From Marmoricola sp. (GTDB lineage: Bacteria > Actinomycetota > Actinomycetes > Propionibacteriales > Nocardioidaceae): DNA of 64,000 bases. The stretch's first letter is position 1, and the number at the start of each line of letters is the position of its first letter. The translations under genes were made by a program, and so were the position numbers. Positions 36,873-44,208 of this stretch are shown piece after piece. Where the stretch lies: the NCBI GenBank assembly GCA_025964775.1, contig JAOPYE010000009.1, positions 62,001 to 126,000 on the forward strand, given 5' to 3'. Under the pieces are notes generated by a model. That model ran no database searches and had not been told where the DNA came from. It saw only the letters and a list, made by a program, of their open reading frames with translations.

Positions 36873-38624
36873 TTACTGGTCCCGGTTCTTGTGGCGGGGC
36901 TTCTTGGTCCCCGAGTACGACGATCCGCCGGTGGCGCTCCAGGTCTTGTTGGGGCTCCCGGTCGGGCCGGCGTGGCCGCGCTTGTGCCCGCGGTCGAATT
37001 TGTCCGGCTTGATGTTGATCAGCACCCCGGAGATCCGGGTGCCCGACAGCTTGTCCAGGACATCCGGGTCCAGGTCGACCGGCAGCTCGACGATCGAGAA
37101 CGCCGGCTTGATGTCGATCTTGCCGAAGTCCTCGCGCGACAGGCCGCCCTCGTTGGCCAGGGCACCGACGATCTGGCGCGGTTCGACATGGTGACGCTTG
37201 CCGACCTCGATCCGGTAGCTCGCGAACCCGCGACGCTCGTTGCTGCGCGGGGCGCGGTCGTTGGAGCGCTCCTTGGACGGCACTCGCAGCGGCTCGGGCA
37301 TGTCCTCGAGGAACAACGGCTGGCCCGCCTGGGACAGCACTGCGATCGCCGCGGCGATGTCGAGCGCCGGGACGTCGTTGTTGCGCTCGTAGTCCTCGAT
37401 CAGCTCGCGGAACTGGCCGAGCTGCGGGTCGTCCATCGCCTGGCCGATCGACTCGGTGAACTTGGCGACCCGGAACGCGTTGACGTCGGAGACCGACGGC
37501 AGCCGCATCTCGACCAGCGTTGTCCGGTTGGTCTTCTCGATCGCCCGGAGAAGGTGGTTCTCGCGCGGAGTGACGAACGAGATCGCGACGCCGGGGCGAC
37601 CAGCACGGCCGGTGCGTCCGATCCGGTGCACGTAGGACTCGGTGTCGGTGGGGATGTCGTGGTTGATCACGTGGCTGATCCGCGGCACGTCCAGGCCGCG
37701 GGCGGCGACGTCGGTGGCGACCAGGATGTCGAGCTTGCTCTTGCGGAGCTGGTCGACGGTTCGCTCGCGCTGGACCTGCGCGACGTCACCGTTGATGGCA
37801 GCCGCGGAGAACCCGCGAGCACGCAACTTCTCGGCGAGCTCCTCGGTGGCGTGCTTGGTGCGGACGAAGACGATCATCCCGTCGAAGTTCTCGACCTCGA
37901 GGATGCGGGTGAGCGCGTCCACCTTCTGCGGGTGCCCCACCTTGAGGAAGCGCTGCTCCACGTTTGCCGCCGTCGTCGAGGACGACTTGACCTTGATCTC
38001 GGTGGCGTCCGGCGCGTGCTTCTTGACGATCCGCCTGATCTGGCTGGGCATCGTCGCGGAGAAGAGCGCGACCTGCTTGTCGTCGGGCGTCCCGGACAGG
38101 ATCGACTCGACGTCCTCCGCGAAGCCCATGTTGAGCATCTCGTCGGCCTCGTCGAGCACGACGAAGCGCAGCTCGCTCAGGTCCAGGGTGCCCTTCTCGA
38201 TGTGGTCCATGACCCGGCCCGGCGTGCCGACGACCACGTGAACGCCACGCCGGAGCGCGGAGAGCTGGACGCCGTAGCCCTGGCCGCCGTACACGGGGAG
38301 GACGTGGAGGCCCTTGATACCGCTCGCGTACTTCTCGAAGGCCTCCGAGACCTGGAGCGCGAGCTCGCGGGTCGGGGCGAGCACAAGGACCTGCGGGGTC
38401 TTCTGCGACAGGTCGATGCGCGACAGGATCGGCAGAGCGAAGGCGGCCGTCTTGCCGGTGCCGGTCTGGGCGAGTCCGACGACGTGACCGCCGGCCAGCA
38501 GCGGCGGGATGGCCTCGGCCTGGATCGGCGAGGGGGTCTCGTAGCCGACGTCCTTGATGGCCTTGAGCACTTTGGGGTCAAGACCGAGGTCGTCGAACGA
38601 AATGGAGGCTGGGGTCTCGGTCAC
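36873..38624 (-). CDS. deaD: DEAD-box RNA helicase with DbpA-type RNA-binding domain
   Basis: The protein is 583 aa. The helicase motifs are complete: Q-motif 'FDDLGLDPKVLKAIKDVGY', I 'AQTGTGKT', Ia 'PTRELA', Ib 'TPGR', II 'DEAD', III 'SAT', then 'ATDVAARGLD' and VI 'HRIGRTGR'. Residues ~475-550 are a DbpA-like RNA-binding domain ('RIEVGKRHHVEPRQIVGALA', 'ISGVLINI'). The tail is basic and Gly/Lys-rich. It unwinds RNA, probably rRNA or structured mRNA during ribosome assembly or cold growth. The symbol is by general class; a csdA/rhlE naming is equally possible. Confidence 0.93.
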   Translation of the reverse strand: MTETPASISFDDLGLDPKVLKAIKDVGYETPSPIQAEAIPPLLAGGHVVGLAQTGTGKTAAFALPILSRIDLSQKTPQVLVLAPTRELALQVSEAFEKYASGIKGLHVLPVYGGQGYGVQLSALRRGVHVVVGTPGRVMDHIEKGTLDLSELRFVVLDEADEMLNMGFAEDVESILSGTPDDKQVALFSATMPSQIRRIVKKHAPDATEIKVKSSSTTAANVEQRFLKVGHPQKVDALTRILEVENFDGMIVFVRTKHATEELAEKLRARGFSAAAINGDVAQVQRERTVDQLRKSKLDILVATDVAARGLDVPRISHVINHDIPTDTESYVHRIGRTGRAGRPGVAISFVTPRENHLLRAIEKTNRTTLVEMRLPSVSDVNAFRVAKFTESIGQAMDDPQLGQFRELIEDYERNNDVPALDIAAAIAVLSQAGQPLFLEDMPEPLRVPSKERSNDRAPRSNERRGFASYRIEVGKRHHVEPRQIVGALANEGGLSREDFGKIDIKPAFSIVELPVDLDPDVLDKLSGTRISGVLINIKPDKFDRGHKRGHAGPTGSPNKTWSATGGSSYSGTKKPRHKNRDQ

Positions 38625-38695
38625 CGATCAAGGGTAGTGGGGTCCGGGCTGGGCGCCTATTCCCGAAGCCCCGCGGGCAACGTACGTTCGGACAC

Positions 38696-39439
38696 ATGGA
38701 CGCACCCGGAGCACTGGAACCACTCGACGAGACCTGGACGCGCGCGCTGTGCATCGTCGCGCACCCCGATGACATGGAGTTCGGTGCCGCTGCTGCGGTC
38801 GCCCGCTGGACCGGGCAGGGCAAGTGGATCGGCTACACCATGGTCACCAGCGGCGAGGCCGGGATCGACAGCCTGCCGCCCGACGAGTGCCGCGTCGTCC
38901 GTGAGGCCGAGCAGATCGCGTCGGCCCACGTCGTCGGCGTCGAGGTCGTCGACTTCCTCGGCCTGCCCGACGGGATCCTGGAGTACGGCGTCGCGCTGCG
39001 CCGGAGCCTGGCCGCGGAAGTCCGCCGCCACCGCCCCGACATCGTGATCACCGGCAACTACCGCGACACCTGGGGCGGCTCGAACCTCAACCAGGCCGAC
39101 CACATCGCCGTCGGCCGGGCCGTCCTCGACGCCGTGCGCGACGCGGGCAACCGGTGGGTCTTCCCCGAACAGCTCACCGGCGACCTCGAGCCCTGGGGCG
39201 GCGTGAAGGCCGTGTGGGCGTTCGGTTCCCCCGCCTCGACCCACGGAGTCGACACCACCGACACGTTCGACGCCGGCGTGGAGTCGCTGAAGGCGCACGC
39301 CGCCTACATCGACGGACTCGGGTGGGAGAACTGGGACCCGCGCGAGTTCCTCGAAGGGATGGCCCGGGCTACCGGCCAGCGGATGGGTGTCGCCTTTGCC
39401 GCGCCCTTCGAGGTGATCCCGATGGGCTGGGGCGACTGA
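38696..39439 (+). CDS. PIG-L family deacetylase
   Basis: The protein is 247 aa from an ATG with no ribosome binding site but a leaderless-type upstream region. The zinc-binding motif is 'IVAHPDDMEFGAAAAVA' (AHPDD), with the third ligand His in 'NQADHIAVGRAVLDAV'. The family removes acetyl groups from N-acetylglucosamine-type substrates (MshB, Mca relatives). The actual substrate here is unknown; a mycothiol-pathway role is possible because actinobacteria use this family there. It ends 2 bases before the convergent HNH gene. Confidence 0.92.
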   Translation: MDAPGALEPLDETWTRALCIVAHPDDMEFGAAAAVARWTGQGKWIGYTMVTSGEAGIDSLPPDECRVVREAEQIASAHVVGVEVVDFLGLPDGILEYGVALRRSLAAEVRRHRPDIVITGNYRDTWGGSNLNQADHIAVGRAVLDAVRDAGNRWVFPEQLTGDLEPWGGVKAVWAFGSPASTHGVDTTDTFDAGVESLKAHAAYIDGLGWENWDPREFLEGMARATGQRMGVAFAAPFEVIPMGWGD

Positions 39440-39441
39440 CG

Positions 39442-39909
39442 TCAGCCCCAGCCCTCGAGAGCAACCAGCTGTGCCCGGGTCGGCACGTACGGTTCGACGT
39501 GCAATCGCATCCCGGCCTCGCTCGGAGTGCGATTGCCCTTCTTGCCGTTGCACGTCGCGCAGGCGGCCACATTGTTCGTCCACGACCATCCGCCGCCCCG
39601 TGACTCCGGAAGGATGTGGTCGATCGTGCTCGCCCGCGCACCGCAGTAGCCACAGGAGTGGCGGTCACGGACGAGCACGCCCTGGCGTGTCCAGCCGGCC
39701 GGCCGGTACAGCCACGTGGTGGCGACGTACCGGACCAGCCGGATCACCCGCGGCCACGGGTGCGGACCGATCATCCTGCTACCACCGTCCGGGTGGCGGT
39801 CGGCCTCCTCCACGACGGCTACCTCGCGGAAGAGCATCTTCACCGCGTGCTTGAACGACACCTTGGCCAGCGGCTCGTAGGAAGCGTTCAGCAGCGTTAC
39901 TGCAGTCAC
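39442..39909 (-). CDS. HNH endonuclease next to the tRNA array
   Basis: The start is GTG 39909, with a strong AAAGGAGG ten bases upstream; the protein is 155 aa. The track ORF that begins at 40287 would read through tRNA genes. It opens 'VTAVTLLNASYEPLAKVSF', typical of a widespread actinobacterial HNH family. The nuclease core is 'RDRHSCGYCGARASTIDHIL' then 'WTNNVAACATCNGKKGNRTP', with CxxC pairs and the conserved DH and N. It lies 83 bases behind the last of four tRNA genes on the same strand, probably in one transcript. The biological target is unknown. Confidence 0.92.
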   Translation of the reverse strand: MTAVTLLNASYEPLAKVSFKHAVKMLFREVAVVEEADRHPDGGSRMIGPHPWPRVIRLVRYVATTWLYRPAGWTRQGVLVRDRHSCGYCGARASTIDHILPESRGGGWSWTNNVAACATCNGKKGNRTPSEAGMRLHVEPYVPTRAQLVALEGWG

Positions 39910-39992
39910 CGCTGAACACCTCCTTTCCTGGTCGTGGCATCCGTCGGCAATAGGGAGTCGAATCCGTAGATACACGGATGCTTGGCCAGCTG

Positions 39993-40076
39993 TGCCCCCG
40001 GCAGGATTCGAACCTGCGGTGCCCTTGCGGGTACGGGGTAAAAGCCCGGAGTCATCGGCCACTAGACGACGGAGGC
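39993..40076 (-). tRNA. Atypical tRNA, Glu-like body with TTT anticodon and extended variable arm
   Basis: The minus strand folds with acceptor GCCTCCG/CGGGGGC (extendable to 8 bp by T/A), a Glu-type D-arm (GTCTAGTGGCCGATGAC), anticodon arm CCGGG-CTTTTAC-CCCGT (first pair mismatched), a 15-base variable region containing the hairpin CCC-GCAA-GGG, and T-arm GCAGG-TTCGAAT-CCTGC. The anticodon reads TTT (Lys), but the body looks like tRNA-Glu. The discriminator is A, followed by CA. It may be a degenerate or novel tRNA; the charging identity is uncertain. Confidence 0.72.
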
Positions 40077-40091
40077 AGGTCGCGTTTCGAG

Positions 40092-40165
40092 TACGCCGCC
40101 CGGGATTCGAACCCGGAATCCACGGAGTAAGAGTCCGTTGCTCTAGCCAGTTGAGCCAGCGGCGC
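40092..40165 (-). tRNA. tRNA-Lys (anticodon CTT), array copy
   Basis: The cloverleaf has acceptor GCGCCGC/GCGGCGT (terminal G-U), anticodon arm ACGGA-CTCTTAC-TCCGT with anticodon CTT, and T-arm CCGGG-TTCGAAT-CCCGG. The body otherwise matches tRNA-Lys. CCA is not encoded. Confidence 0.92.
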
Positions 40166-40207
40166 AAATCAGGTGTGGTCGCGGGCGTCCAACCCTGCCC
40201 GCGCCGG

Positions 40208-40242
40208 CTGCCCAGGCTGCCCAGGCAGGCTGCCCAGGCAGG
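40208..40242. repeat. Tandem duplication of the tRNA-Asn 3' end
   Basis: CTGCCCAGG, CTGCCCAGGCAGG and CTGCCCAGGCAGG lie head to tail. The last unit is the 3' acceptor and T-stem end of the neighbouring tRNA-Asn; the others repeat it just downstream of the gene. Such duplicated tRNA ends are typical scars of site-specific insertion or slippage. Confidence 0.75.
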
Positions 40243-40302
40243 GATCGAACCTGCGACCTCCCGGGTAACAACCGGGCGCTCTACCAACTGAGCTACTGAG
40301 CA
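40230..40302 (-). tRNA. tRNA-Asn (anticodon GTT), divergent array copy
   Basis: The cloverleaf has acceptor TGCTCAG/CTGGGCA, anticodon arm CCCGG-TTGTTAC-CCGGG and T-arm GCAGG-TTCGATC-CCTGC, with discriminator G as expected for Asn. It differs strongly from the canonical tRNA-Asn at 44.1 kb (different acceptor, anticodon stem and T-stem). CCA is not encoded. Confidence 0.9.
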
Positions 40303-40315
40303 CTGTGTTGCTGCG

Positions 40316-40386
40316 TATCCCCACCGGGACTTGAACCCGGGCGACCGGACTGAGAATCCGGCAGGCTGCCGCTACCTCATGGGGAC
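40316..40386 (-). tRNA. tRNA-Glu (anticodon CTC), array copy
   Basis: The cloverleaf has acceptor GTCCCCA/TGGGGAT, D-stem AGGT/GCCT, anticodon arm CCGGA-TTCTCAG-TCCGG (anticodon CTC), a 4-base variable loop and T-arm CCGGG-TTCAAGT-CCCGG. The D-stem lacks the usual U11-A24 pair of bacterial tRNA-Glu, and the terminal pair is G-U, so charging may be unusual. Confidence 0.82.
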
Positions 40387-40797
40387 CAGAACCGCGGGCA
40401 GCCTTCGACCCGCAGATTCCGGTGAAACGTGCGTTCCACTATTGAGTTGGTCGTTGTTCCGAACATGCAAAAGGGCCGCTCAGAAGGCGTTGTCTGCCTT
40501 GCTGGAGCGGCCCCGAAGAACGGGCGCGTCATGCGCCTACTTCACAGGCAGCTCCAGTCGGCCGACAGCAGCTGGGCTTCACCCTTGCCGCTGACCGGTC
40601 GCCGATTGCCGAGCTCGAGCAATTTTTCGACCGGCGTGACGGCAGCACACGTCGCACGATCTGCGCTGGGGGCGATCGCGGTCGGGATGCTGCAATAGCT
40701 GCGCACTGGCCTGGCTTTCATGTCGGCACTGCTCTGATCGGGGTTGCGTCGAGAACCATAGGGGGAACGGCGGACCGCACCAACAGGTTTTATTGAC
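40387..40797. other. 411-base gap upstream of the tRNA array
   Basis: This gap holds the terminator at 40469-40513 and presumably the promoter of the tRNA array, since the genes start at 40386 going left. A 59-codon minus-strand ORF (40542-40721, ATG, no ribosome binding site) ends in the gap. It contains four Cys and an Arg/Lys-rich end but matches nothing I know, so I do not call it a gene. Ala/Leu text on the plus strand (40331-40698) is out of frame with any family. Confidence 0.6.
40469..40513 (-). terminator. Rho-independent terminator after the dehydratase gene
   Basis: GGGCCGCTC ... GAGCGGCCC (9-bp outer stem) encloses a nested AAGGC/GCCTT stem. On the minus strand it is followed by TTTT. 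It separates the threonine dehydratase-like gene from the tRNA array. Confidence 0.78.
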
Positions 40798-41751
40798 CTA
40801 CGACTCAGAGATCGCTTGAACCAGGTCGCCCGGATCGGTGTTCGCCCCGCACAGCACCACCACCGTGCGCTCGCCTTCCTCGGGCACATAGGCGCCGCTC
40901 GTCAACGCTGCCAGCGCGGCCGCAGCACCGTGCTCGACCACGATCCTGCGGTGGTCCCACAGGATCTGGCGTGCCTCGATGAGGTCGTCGTCGCCGACCA
41001 GCACCGAGCGAACTCCCGTCCTGCTGGCGACCTCGTAGGCGATCTCACCGATCCGCCGGGCACCCAGCGAGTCCGCCGCGATCCCCGAGACACTCACGTC
41101 CACCGGCTGGCCGGCGGCGAGCGCCTCGGAGAGCGTCGGGCACAGGACCGGCTCGACCGCGATCACCCGGGCGACGCCCTCCAGCGCGGCAGCGACGCCC
41201 GCCATCAGTCCACCTCCCCCGACTGCGATCATCACGGTGTCGAAGACGTCGACCTGGTCGAGGAGCTCGATCCCGATCGTGCCGGCTCCGGCCACGATCG
41301 GGACCTGGTCGTAGGCGTGGCAGAAGACCGCCCCCGAATCGGACGCGTGGGCACGTGCGGCCTCGTACGCGTCGGCGTACTCCGTGCCGACCTGGATCAC
41401 GGTCGCACCGAGCGCCTCGAGCCGGGCCAGCTTGACCGGCTTGGCGGTCGTCGGGACGAACACCGTCACCGGTACGCCGAGGTGGGCGGCGGCGTGCGCG
41501 TGCGCGAGGCCGGCGTTGCCGCCGGAGGCAGCGACGGTGCCGATGGCCGGGTCGAGCTCGCCGGTCTCCTGCGCCTCGAGGATCCGGTTGAACGCACCGC
41601 GGGCCTTGAAGCTGCCGGTGTGCTGGAGGTACTCGAGCTTGAGCCACGCGGGTCCGGGGAACGCTCCGGGATCGACCGCCGTAACCGGCGTGCGGCGCAC
41701 CCGGTCACCGATCCGGTCCCGGGCTGCGAGAACGTCGGCCTGGGTGATCAC
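40798..41751 (-). CDS. PLP-dependent threonine/serine dehydratase-like enzyme
   Basis: The protein is 317 aa. The PLP Lys is in 'QHTGSFKARGAFNRI', the phosphate-cup is 'AVGGGGLMAGVAAAL', the substrate loop is 'AASGGNAGLAHAHAA' and the C-terminal Cys is in 'VVVLCGANTDP'. No ACT regulatory domain is present, so it is the short catabolic or serine-racemase-like form rather than biosynthetic IlvA. It would deaminate threonine or serine to the 2-oxo acid. It lies 24 bases downstream of the TetR gene on the same strand and might be co-transcribed with it. Confidence 0.92.
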   Translation of the reverse strand: MITQADVLAARDRIGDRVRRTPVTAVDPGAFPGPAWLKLEYLQHTGSFKARGAFNRILEAQETGELDPAIGTVAASGGNAGLAHAHAAAHLGVPVTVFVPTTAKPVKLARLEALGATVIQVGTEYADAYEAARAHASDSGAVFCHAYDQVPIVAGAGTIGIELLDQVDVFDTVMIAVGGGGLMAGVAAALEGVARVIAVEPVLCPTLSEALAAGQPVDVSVSGIAADSLGARRIGEIAYEVASRTGVRSVLVGDDDLIEARQILWDHRRIVVEHGAAAALAALTSGAYVPEEGERTVVVLCGANTDPGDLVQAISES

Positions 41752-41775
41752 GCACCCATCGTGACACCGGAGGTC

Positions 41776-42390
41776 TCAGGGCGCGATCAGGCCGCGTTCG
41801 ATCGTGGCGAGAAGATGATCGAGCGCCGCTTCACGCTCTGTCGACGGGGCATCGCTCACCGGTCCGGAGAGGTGCAGCAGCGAGAACCCGTGGACTGCGG
41901 CCCAGCAGCTGACGTCGGCGCTGGGTCGCCGCCTGGCGGGCATCGCGCCACTGTCGCGCAGTTCATCGAGAACCTCGTTGAGCAGGGCGTAGGGCGCCAC
42001 CAGAGCCAGCGCACGCTCCTCGGAGAGCACAGCCTCGGACTTCACCGTGAACGCGATCGTGAACAGGCCGGGGTTGCCCAGGGCGAAATGCACGTACGCG
42101 CGGCCCACCTCACGGAGGCAACGACGCGCGCGCACCTCGCGATCGCGACTGCGGACCGAGGCGATCCCGGACCGCATCGCGGTCTCGAGCTGGCCCATCG
42201 CGAACTCGGCCACCTCGGCCATCACGTCGTCGCGATCCGAGAAGTGCCGGTACGCAGCATTGTGCGACACCCCGACGAGCCGGGCCATCTCCCGCAGGAC
42301 GACCGCATCCGGGCCGCCCTCACGAGCGAGTCCGACCGCCGCGTCGACCAGGGCCGCACGCAGGTTCCCGTGGTGGTAGCTCTTCGTCAC
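41776..42390 (-). CDS. TetR-family transcriptional regulator
   Basis: The protein is 204 aa. The N-terminal DNA-binding domain reads 'YHHGNLRAALVDAAVGLARE' and 'MARLVGVSHNAAYRHFSDRD'. The C-terminal part ('YVHFALGNPGLFTIAF', 'CWAAVHGFSLLHLSGP') is the WHG-type ligand domain. It is divergent from an MFS exporter, with two TGTTG...CAAC palindromes between them. It most likely represses the transporter and itself, and is released by the exported compound. Confidence 0.93.
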   Translation of the reverse strand: MTKSYHHGNLRAALVDAAVGLAREGGPDAVVLREMARLVGVSHNAAYRHFSDRDDVMAEVAEFAMGQLETAMRSGIASVRSRDREVRARRCLREVGRAYVHFALGNPGLFTIAFTVKSEAVLSEERALALVAPYALLNEVLDELRDSGAMPARRRPSADVSCWAAVHGFSLLHLSGPVSDAPSTEREAALDHLLATIERGLIAP

Positions 42391-42407
42391 AGCCCCACCC
42401 TACCTTG

Positions 42408-42426
42408 ATGTTGACATTGCCAACAT
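42408..42426. promoter_or_regulatory. TetR operator, site 1
   Basis: ATGTTGACATTGCCAACAT has 6-base perfect arms (ATGTTG/CAACAT). It lies 18 bases upstream of the tetR start, where it would cover that gene's promoter. It shares the layout TGTTGnCAnnGnCAAC with site 2. Confidence 0.68.
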
Positions 42427-42444
42427 AGCGTGCTGAACTCTGTA

Positions 42445-42461
42445 TGTTGTCACCGTCAACT
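42445..42461. promoter_or_regulatory. TetR operator, site 2
   Basis: TGTTGTCACCGTCAACT repeats the site 1 pattern (TGTTGnCAnnGnCAAC). It ends 11 bases before the MFS start codon and overlaps a TATGTT -10-like element, a position that would block the transporter promoter. Confidence 0.65.
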
Positions 42462-42472
42462 TTGGAGATCCG

Positions 42473-44024
42473 ATGAGCCCTTCGACCACTACCCTGAGCC
42501 GGGCACGCCGACTCGCCATCCTGGCCACCGTGTGCACCGCCGTGCTCGCGATCAACCTGGACACCACGATCGTCAACGTCGCCCTCCCGAGCATGTCGCG
42601 CGAGCTCGGCGCAGGCACCCGCACCCTCCAGTGGATCGTCGACGGCTACAACCTCGCCTTCGCCGCCCTGGTACTCGTCGGCGGCAGCCTGTCTGACCGC
42701 TTCGGCCGTCGCCCGGCGCTGATCATCGGACTGCTGGGCTTCGCCATCACCAGCGCGATCGGAGCGATGGTCGGCAACGGCGGCGCACTGATCGTGGCGC
42801 GGGTCGGCATGGGCACCTTCGCCGCGCTGATCTTCCCCACGACGCTGTCGATCATCAGCAACACCTTCAGCGAGCGTCGCGAGCGGGCAGCCGCCCTCGG
42901 GGTGTGGGGAGCCGTGGTCGGGATCGGGGTCGCAGCCGGACCGGTCACCGGCGGCTGGCTGCTGGGTCACTTCTACTGGGGCAGCGTCTTCTGGGCATTG
43001 GTCCCGGTGGCCGTGATCGCCGCAGTGCTCGCCATCGCGCTGGTCCCGGAATCACGCGACCCCGGCACGCCCCGCCTGGACCGGCCTGGCCTGCTGCTGT
43101 CCGCGTCGATGCTGACCGTCCTCACCTACACGATCATCGAGGGCGCCCGAACGCGGTTGGGCCTCGGCCGCCACCATCGGTGGATTCGTCGCTGCGCTCG
43201 CGCTGCTCGCCGTCTTCGTGCGCCAGGAACGAGCCGCCGAACATCCCATGCTCGACGTGACGCTGTTCAAGGACCGTCGCTTCAGCGCCGCCAGCGGAGC
43301 AGTGACCCTGACCTTCTTCGCCCTGGCCGGGTTCATCTTCCTGATCACGCAGTACTTCCAGTTCGTGCGTGGCTACGGGACCCTGTCGACCGGCGCGAGG
43401 ATCCTGCCGGTGGCCATCTGCATCGCCATCGCATCGGTCATCGGGGCGATCCTCGCGCCCAGGATCGGCACCAAGGTGGTCGTCGCGACCGGAATGACCC
43501 TGTTCGGTGCTGCCTTCCTCTGGATCGCGTCCGTCGACGTGAACACGTCGTACGCGCACGTGATCGTGCCGCAGATGATCCTGATGGGCCTCGGCATGGG
43601 ATTCATCTCGACGCCCGCCACCGAGTCCATCCTGCTGGTGCTTCCGCCGTCCCGCGCGGGCGTCGGCTCGGCGGTCAACGACGCCACCCGCGAGCTCGGC
43701 GGCACCCTCGGCGTCGCCGTGGTCGGCTCGGTGTTCTCCTCGGTGTACGCCGCCCATCTCGGCGAGGGCCTGTTCGGACGACTCCCGGGCGGCGCGCTCG
43801 CACAGGCCAGGGACTCAGTCGGAGCTGCCACGGCGATGGCCACGACCGGTCAGCTCCACCATGCGTTCGAGAACGCCTTCATGGCCGGGCTGCACACGTC
43901 CTGCCTGGTGATCGGGATCGTCTGCTGGGTCGGCGCCCTCGGCTCGGCCGTGTTCCTGCCGGGCCGGATCCGCCCCGTCGCCGGCCTCGAGGCGCCCCCT
44001 GCGCTCGAACCGGTCTGCGCCTGA
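42473..44024 (+). pseudogene. DHA2-family MFS drug exporter, interrupted by a one-base frameshift
   Basis: The N-terminal half (42473-~43140) reads a normal 14-helix exporter: 'NLDTTIVNVALPSMSRELG', 'GGSLSDRFGRRPALIIG', 'GPVTGGWLLG'. At 'YTIIEG' the frame turns into nonsense and the C-terminal half continues in the next frame ('ATIGGFVAALALLAVFVRQE' to the stop at 44024). Removing one G from GGG at 43141-43143 restores IIEAPERGWASAAT, typical of the family. The gene is therefore broken, or the base is a sequencing error. TTGGAG is the ribosome binding site. It belongs with the divergent TetR gene. Confidence 0.9.
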
Positions 44025-44036
44025 TCCCGGCACAGC

Positions 44037-44066
44037 AAAGGCCCGCACCTGACGGTGCGGGCCTTT
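44037..44066. terminator. Bidirectional terminator between MFS gene and tRNA-Asn
   Basis: AAAGGCCCGCACC-TGAC-GGTGCGGGCCTTT is a perfect 13-bp stem with flanking A and T runs. It serves the MFS gene on the plus strand and tRNA-Asn on the minus strand. Confidence 0.9.
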
Positions 44067-44070
44067 CTGG

Positions 44071-44146
44071 TGGCTCCCCCGGTTGGACTCGAACCAACAA
44101 CCCTCCGATTAACAGTCGAATGCTCTGCCAATTGAGCTACAGGGGA
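44071..44146 (-). tRNA. tRNA-Asn (anticodon GTT), canonical, CCA encoded
   Basis: The cloverleaf has acceptor TCCCCTG/CGGGGGA, anticodon arm TTCGA-CTGTTAA-TCGGA, T-arm GTTGG-TTCGAGT-CCAAC and discriminator G, followed by an encoded CCA. This looks like the housekeeping tRNA-Asn, unlike the array copy at 40.2 kb. Confidence 0.97.
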
Positions 44147-44208
44147 TCGCGCCCGCAAAGATTAGCAAGGCCCCTCGCGGGGAAGCGAATCGGAGTCCTG
44201 GCTGCGCC

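Noticed and set aside
40208-40242. CRISPR-like short repeats
   Set aside because: The units are adjacent without spacers and match a tRNA end.
39910-40287. N-terminal extension of the HNH ORF
   Set aside because: It translates three tRNA genes; the GTG at 39909 has a strong ribosome binding site.
40542-40721. 59-codon minus-strand ORF with Cys residues
   Set aside because: It has no ribosome binding site, no recognisable family, and lies between a terminator and the dehydratase stop; support is too thin to call a gene.
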